Positions 57,912 through 64,000 of a stretch of DNA of 64,000 nucleotides are shown here, piece by piece. The stretch covers positions 93,252,170 through 93,316,169 of the forward strand of contig NC_134834.1 of the NCBI RefSeq assembly GCF_004210375.1, in the 5' to 3' direction. The stretch comes from Tachypleus tridentatus (taxonomy: Eukaryota; Arthropoda; Merostomata; Xiphosura; Limulidae). Every line of letters begins with the position of its first letter. Position 1 is the first letter of the stretch. The notes under the pieces are model-generated. The model searched no databases. It saw only the letters and a list, made by a program, of their open reading frames with translations, and had not been told where the DNA came from. A program made the translations under genes and the position numbers.

Positions 57912-60900
57912 AACATCAAGACATTGACAGAGCTGATGTACAAATATTTTATTGTTATACTTTCACATAAAGTACAAAAATATTCATTTTTCTTCATAAA
58001 CAAATTTTTCATAATAACAAAATAAATTCATCAAGCCTTCCTTTGCAGGAATAAATTTGAGAGGTTATATTATTACTACCTACAGAAATACTGTTAACAA
58101 TGTAAGGATGTTTCAAGCCTGTAGAACTACAGTGATATGAAATTCTACTAATTTCAGCTACAGTAACTTCAAAAATACATATCAAATTATTGGTGTTATT
58201 AAACATAAAACAATGGCTTACTTGGTGAAATATAAAAATGTATTTCTGTTTTTTAATTTAGTTGTCAGATAAACCATTACTTAAAACATACCATTTCATT
58301 GGTAATTAAAAACTTAAACTACTAAAATAAAAATATTTAAAAAAATTCATGTCTAACAATATTTTAAGGCATGAAAATTGTTCTCTCATAAAGGCACAAA
58401 AATCCTGTTCACAAAGGTAGGTTATGTTTAGAAGGTATACAAAATATGTAAGTATTGATATTATTATTACATTCTACAAGACTTTAATAATACAATAATC
58501 TTATGTTACACTTACATTAAAATGGTTTTCATTAAGTTATTCTGGGAACATTATTATGGATGTCAAAATATTTTCCTTGGTTATGACAACTTTGAAATTG
58601 TTTATTTGCAATATTATTAAGAGCACATTTAACAATGGATTTCAATGACAAACATAGGAAATCCAGTAAAAGGAAGTGTGTTTGAATTTGCATAGCTATC
58701 TATCAATTTGCCTGATAAAAGTTCTAATCATCATTTGGTCACTATTATCAGTTTTTTTAAGACAGAAAACATTTTCTATTTTATCTTCCTTAATTTTTTT
58801 TACAAAATTTGAATTCACCTGACTAATGAATTCTCAAAATATTAGTGTCTTTTATAACAGACACAACTAGAAATGATAACAAGGTACAGCAATATTTTTC
58901 CAAGAAGAATCCTGCATAACAATAGAATGAATTCACCTAGTTAGGACTAATTATCCTATGATAACAAACTGGTAATATTACTATGTTGAATGCTTTATGA
59001 GTATTATGAATTAATATACTAACTGTAAAAAAAAGGTTACAGATAATACAACAGTGTCACACATTTTAAGTCTGATAGCTGTATATTTGTATAATTTACA
59101 CATTTATTTGTTACCAGATATAATAATGGTACATTTATGTACGAACGTCTTAAACAGAGGACCCAGAGTCTCATCTTGTAATTTTAAAAATTCAAGTCCT
59201 AAGACAATAACCCAGTACCATACACAATCTTGTAGTTTATTCAGTGAGTATTGAAAATACACAGATATTAGGCTGAAAGTGTGTCATATTTAACTACTGC
59301 TATTCTAAGCAAGTATTCTAGCATTATACAAAGAAATTCAGTCATTGTTCATAAGTAGTCATTAACAGAAACAATGATGATTTCTCCTCCAGTCGTAACC
59401 AGTCTTTGTTTGTTTGTTTGGTTTTGGTCTGTGTTTGTAAAAGTTGTGGTTGCCTTATATTCTGCACAGAACTCAATTTTCTATTTTCTTCAAATGGTAA
59501 TTTTGACCCTTAACCTTTCAACTCCAAAATAACTAAGGTTCTTTTCCATCTCCAAACATGCAAACTGTCGTATTGAAACAATATTGTTTCCACCAACCCA
59601 AGTACACAAAACTGATGTAAGCTGGCCACATTTATGACTGATGAACAAAATACATCAAACTGACACAGTGAAATATTATGTTCCAAGAAACCAAACATAT
59701 CAAAATAAAATATACTACTCACATTTGTTCCAGGTAATATATTATATCAAATTTAATGAACCAATCATATGCATTTGAGATTAATGTACAACTACCTTCG
59801 CATGACAAGAAAATGTAAATGTAAATCAGCACCATACGATACACGACCTTTAACTAGATTCATGTTTCAGAAAAGTTACAAAACTAAACATATTTAAGTG
59901 GATGGCCTTCAGAGAAAAACAGGGTTCAGCTGATATTAAGCAAACTCTTATGAGCTAATTAACCTAAAACCACTTAACTATTATATCACCAGTTCAACAT
60001 TGCTAAATCATAACTGTTAACAAGATCTTTAATTATCATTGTTTTTTCTAATAATAACCTAATTAGGTAAATGATGGAAATATATGCTGAAAGCTATTTT
60101 ATTTGCTAAAGAACTAGTAAAAATAGACAAATAATTTTATTGGTAAAAAAACATTACTATTTAGTTCTACCTGGGTTTCTAACCTACTCATTCACAAAAA
60201 TCTTTAAAATAGTTTTGTCAAACTATACTGCAAACTTCATTAAAATTAAATAGCAGCTTCAAGTTGTAAAAAATGAACACTGAAAAACAATCTTTGTGTA
60301 TGCCCTACTTACCACGTAAGTCATTTGTTATTGAAAAGTAAATCAGCCAAAGTGTATATGGTAATCCTTTGTCCTTATCATGTTAACCAAAACATGAAAA
60401 CAATAATCATTGAAGTTTCCCTTAAATAAATAAACTGTCATGCATCATCATAAGCAGTTACTACAAACATTCTTTCATTTTGAACAACTGTTTAAATCAC
60501 ATTTTTATCCCAGCAATGTACTTCTCATCTTAACTCCCAATACGTGTTGTTATATTAACTGAACATACATAAATGAGATTAGATATTAAAATATCCATGA
60601 ATACATTACCCACATCCTAATGCTTAATTGTTAAAAACAGTATCACAAATTATAATATCACAATAATTATTAGTACAAACACTCCACAGGAATTTGTTTG
60701 TCAACTTGTGTAATAACTTGTTTAATTATAACATACCTGAAATTTTTATTTCAAAACATAAGATTATTTCCTTATTTGCATGTCTGATATATCTAAACAT
60801 AATACCAAATTAATATAACCCAATTCTTTAAACTGTGCAGGCAAAGTTGTAGAGAGCCAACCTTCATCCAGGAAAATACTTGGATTGTACAGCACAAAGA

Positions 60901-60939
60901 CACCATTGGTTTCTTCAAAATACTATTCAAAAATGATCT
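57912..60939 (-). other. Repeat-poor tract after the acyl-CoA oxidase stop; possible long 3' UTR
   Basis: Three kilobases with no SINE, tandem array or coding frame. It lies downstream of the terminal exon on the - strand and has several AATAAA signals. Whether it is transcribed cannot be told from sequence. Confidence 0.4.
60745..60750 (-). terminator. Candidate poly(A) signal for the acyl-CoA oxidase transcript
   Basis: AATAAA on the - strand, about 190 bases after the stop codon. Other copies lie further down (for example 57948-57953), so the true 3' end cannot be fixed from sequence alone. Confidence 0.3.
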
Positions 60940-63900
60940 CTACATCTTTGATTTGATGAATGGTTGTAGATGTTTATAGTATGAATCATGGACCTGTAAA
61001 GATAGGTTAAAAAACATGACAAACCAACCATGCTTTCAAAAAAAAAAACTATTGCTAGTATATACCGCACCATGTATCGTAGCAAAAATTATGAAATACC
61101 AAAGTATACCTCAAATTACAAAATGTTCACATGACAATAATACATTTTGTTGATCTTGGGAATACAAAGATTAACTTCCCAAAAATAACACAAATATACA
61201 CAACCACATATTTAATAAACTTTAATACAAGTGTGTTGAAAAAAAAAAAATCACATCAATATGCAGTTTCATTTAAGTTGTATGTACAGGGTAGCCTGTA
61301 AGTCTCTACCCATCCATATATCATATGTATCCAGTATATCTGTGTGCTGTCCCTCATTCTTACTGCATAATATTATGTGACACCACGTTATGCGAGACAT
61401 TTTCCTCAACATAGCAGGGGTTATTGTTCCAAATGCTGCAGTAACAGCTGCCTTCAACTCATCATTAGTATTATTGAATATAACATTTTAACATATGGAT
61501 GGGTAGGGACCTCTTGTAATTTTGCCATCTGTAAATATTTATATATATATTCTTCAATAGTTTTCAAACTCATCATAACATTGGTTATTCCAATCTCATT
61601 CTGTAGCGTCATCTAATATTTCTATCAATTATCCACAATATGAAATGTTGCCATATACATACAATACTGTGTATGTAATAAATGTGTGTGTGTGAACACA
61701 TTGGCATGTGTAAAAAATACATGTGCATTATTACTAACTCCATAAAAAACGTTTTCTTCTTATCAGCACTTCCCTATCCCATGTTGTTGTTACATTGAAA
61801 TGTGGCAACTCTTTAGCATTCCATGTAGTTGTAGTGTTGACGTCTCGTGGTTATTTAGTATTCCATGTAGTTGTGATGTTGAAGTCTCACGATTTTTCTC
61901 CTGTGATATACCACATTCAGAACAACTCAGGTAGACAAGAGTTCTACTGATAGGCTTAATCAAGACTTGATAAAATGTGTCTACTCAAACTTATTCTGCT
62001 CAAATAAAAGTTTTTATATTAGATACATTTTTTCTGCTTATTTATTCTAGTTTTAATCATCTTTGAAACTTTCAGTACACAAAACAGGCTATATATAACA
62101 CCACAGTATCACATCAAACAAGAGAAATAATATGCAACAAAATATTAGTAGATTGCATTTGTAAACAAACACAACACACTGTATTCAATACATGAATGTG
62201 TTAACATTTAGAAATGTTACCCTCATCTCAACAAGACAGGTTCACACCATAAAATTCCTATCCAATGTAAACGTCTTTACCCAAACTTTCTCTTAAGCAA
62301 CAACAAATGACAGTCCAATAATATTTTTATATAGAACACATCAGTACAAGAATGTAGTATGTTAACAAAGTATCCAATATACAACACCAACCAGTATTTT
62401 AGACGACTTTCGTAAAACTATACACATATATTAAAATACAACATTGCTGTATTATCTTCAGTACACAAAGAAAATACACAGCATCAACTATCATCTCATG
62501 AGACTTTCATACATGTCACAAATATAATTAAATACTGCATAGGACCTTATTATTCAATTCACAAAATAACATCTGACATAAAACTTGTGTCTTGTACAGT
62601 TTTCATACACAACTCAGTAAAAAACACAATAATGAGATTTTAACACAAAAGACACACTTATAATATTTAGTGTAGTATATGTTAACACCACACAGTTACA
62701 CTCTTTAGAAATACTCTGGGAATGACGAATACATAAATAATCACTAATAGAATTTATAGTATTAAATACATGAATCACAGAACAACTTCAATGAAGCCAG
62801 TGTGTAGAAACTTGAAAGATTAGGTAAGGTTTCTCAAGATACAAACATTACCAGTTAAATAGATAAATACCTTCTATTACTACTTACACAAACACGCTGG
62901 TTCTTGAATTATTTGGTCAAATCAATGAAACCAAGTTATTTGAGTAAGAAACCTTTCAATCGTTAATTAATTATCTAGTTTGTTCAAAAGCTATGTTAAT
63001 CTATCTCGTTACTAAGTAAACTAAGGTTACTGTTTTCTAGAAACTACATTTTCATTACCTTTTATTTAACTGAAGGTTTTGAACAGTAAGATTTATTATA
63101 ACATATACCTGGCTTTTATTCAACGGAGCATTCTGAGCCCACTCATACATTCTTAATGTTAATTAATTATCTAGTTTGTTCAAAAGCTATGTTAATCTAT
63201 CTCGTTACTAAGTAAACTAAGGTTACTGTTTTCTAGAAACTACATTTTCATTACCTTTTATTTAACTGAAGGTTTTGAACAGTAAGATTTATTATAACAC
63301 ATACCTGGCTTTTATTCAACGGAGCATTCTGAGCCCACTCATACATTCTTTCATAAACTTGACCATCATAGCAACCAAGGGCGCTATTCAGCACTAAGTC
63401 ATGGAAATCAAAAGCATCTACTAGAGCCACAGCATCAGGACGGAGCTCAGAAAGGCGTGTAGATGATGTTCCTCATTTGTTTCAAGTCATCATCAGTCAT
63501 TCCAACCTATAAAGGCAACAGTGTTATTAACTCTTTATGTTATAAATGCAATACAGAAAGCATATTATTAAAACTACATAACCATTAAAGATAACACATT
63601 AGACACAATGGAAATTAGCTTGCAATGTACCTGTATGCACATGTAACTGGTATGTTTGCACAGAGTGTACACATAAGCATGCTTACTGGCCTGACACAAA
63701 TACAGAGTTGAGTTTCAAAACATACTGATGTTTCATAAGGGGTATATTTATTTAACTATAGGAGTATTTGTTCCACTGTTTACTTTTATTTTCACTCCTG
63801 TTTTATTCAAATGTGTCTGATGCAGGCTAATGGTCAAAATGTAACAAATGTGTCTGTGCTGGTCAAAGGTCAAAATGTAAAAATGCTGTCTGTGCTGGTC

Positions 63901-64000
63901 AAAAAAATGCAACATGACGGAACATGTGTTTGTATAGAAGTTATTTTTTCGCAAAGTACTACATCTATAAACACTCTTAGAAGAGCACTTACCACTGTAA
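60940..64000 (-). CDS. Peroxisomal acyl-CoA oxidase, C-terminal exons (partial; gene continues past the right edge)
   Basis: Acyl-CoA oxidase performs the first, FAD-dependent step of peroxisomal fatty-acid beta-oxidation, making trans-2-enoyl-CoA and H2O2. Three pieces on the - strand: an exon end at 63993-64000 (donor GTAAGT); an exon at 63305-63506 with acceptor tttatag and donor CAG/GTATGT; and the terminal coding exon 60940-60993 (acceptor ctttacag, stop at 60940-60942). The middle exon shows the family C-terminal block [15 protein letters not shown], then [15 protein letters not shown] and NAPLNKSQ. The last exon encodes [17 protein letters not shown], whose final SKM is a variant of the SKL peroxisomal targeting signal (PTS1). 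The C-terminus looks like ACOX1, but paralogue choice is uncertain. In the middle exon the first 16 codons ([10 protein letters not shown]...) and the rest are in different frames. The exon is 202 bp where 201 would keep phase, so one base seems to be inserted around 63449-63456: a sequencing error or a real lesion. Confidence 0.87.
61287..61531 (-). mobile_element. Miniature Tc1/mariner-type element, 245 bp
   Basis: Imperfect inverted ends: left CTCTACCCATCCATAT at 61302-61318, right ATATGGATGGGTAGGGA at 61493-61509, with outer CAG/CTG and flanking TA at 61285-61286 and 61532-61533. The - strand interior still reads [10 protein letters not shown]-like sequence ([20 protein letters not shown] ... 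[10 protein letters not shown]), the C-terminal part of a Tc1-type transposase. This points to a large internal deletion. It lies in the last acyl-CoA oxidase intron. Confidence 0.7.
61812..61890. repeat. Short duplication, two copies
   Basis: TTTAGCATTCCATGTAGTTG and TTTAGTATTCCATGTAGTTG with about 18 further related bases. It lies in the last acyl-CoA oxidase intron, which otherwise holds only the miniature element and the 196-bp duplication. Confidence 0.8.
62962..63350. repeat. Tandem duplication of 196 bp across an exon-intron boundary
   Basis: Copy 1 is 62962-63157 and copy 2 is 63158-63350; I see one mismatch (ACATATACC versus ACACATACC). Copy 2 contains the last 46 bp of the acyl-CoA oxidase exon (- strand), its donor and about 145 bp of intron. 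Copy 1 is therefore an intronic duplicate of the exon end with a second donor (CAG/GTATATG) but no acceptor. Near identity implies a very recent event or an assembly artefact. Confidence 0.95.

Overview
The window is arthropod nuclear DNA, and most likely from a horseshoe crab (Xiphosura). The evidence is a precursor for the arthropod CRF-like diuretic hormone DH44, spliced genes with long AT-rich introns, and a very dense tRNA-derived SINE (about 30 copies in 64 kb). I remember that SINE from Limulus/Tachypleus sequences. The arthropod call is firm; the horseshoe-crab call rests on memory and needs a database match.

Only two host genes are recognisable. (1) A DH44 prepropeptide lies on the + strand. 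Its whole coding sequence sits in one exon (33455-34229). A plausible untranslated first exon lies at about 8740-9032, which would make a 24-kb intron, and a possible 3' UTR exon lies at 38343. One 5' UTR exon, a long intron and one coding exon is the layout of CRF-type genes in other animals. (2) The 3' end of a peroxisomal acyl-CoA oxidase gene lies on the - strand. A splice donor sits at the window edge (63992/63993), a 202-bp exon at 63305-63506 and the terminal coding exon at 60940-60993, ending in Ser-Lys-Met. The 202-bp exon carries a one-base frame disruption, and its 3' end plus flanking intron is duplicated in a 196-bp tandem repeat.

Everything else is mobile or repetitive. From left to right: 0-8.4 kb, SINEs and a 52-bp hairpin minisatellite; 9-33 kb (the presumed DH44 intron), SINEs, a fold-back SINE palindrome, a 904-bp internally deleted mariner with its inverted repeats and TA duplication, an unclassified dispersed repeat joined to a Tc1-like transposase relic, and a Ty3/gypsy RT-RNase H relic; 35.6-37.9 kb, two tandem arrays (55-bp and 62-bp units); 40.9-47.4 kb, a decayed Ty3/gypsy-type retrotransposon whose integrase lies before its reverse transcriptase (GMR1-like order), invaded by a 1.16-kb 30-bp minisatellite and a SINE; 49.2-57.9 kb, the second copy of the dispersed repeat, a 45-bp array and nested SINEs; 58-64 kb, repeat-poor DNA with the acyl-CoA oxidase exons and a 245-bp Tc1/mariner-type miniature element.

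Three SINE families occur (called A, B and C here). They have different tRNA-like heads but share one 3' module (CAGATAGCCC ... TAGCTTTGTGC). Many copies keep target-site duplications, and nested insertions give relative ages. All transposon coding regions seen are broken; no intact transposase or reverse transcriptase remains.
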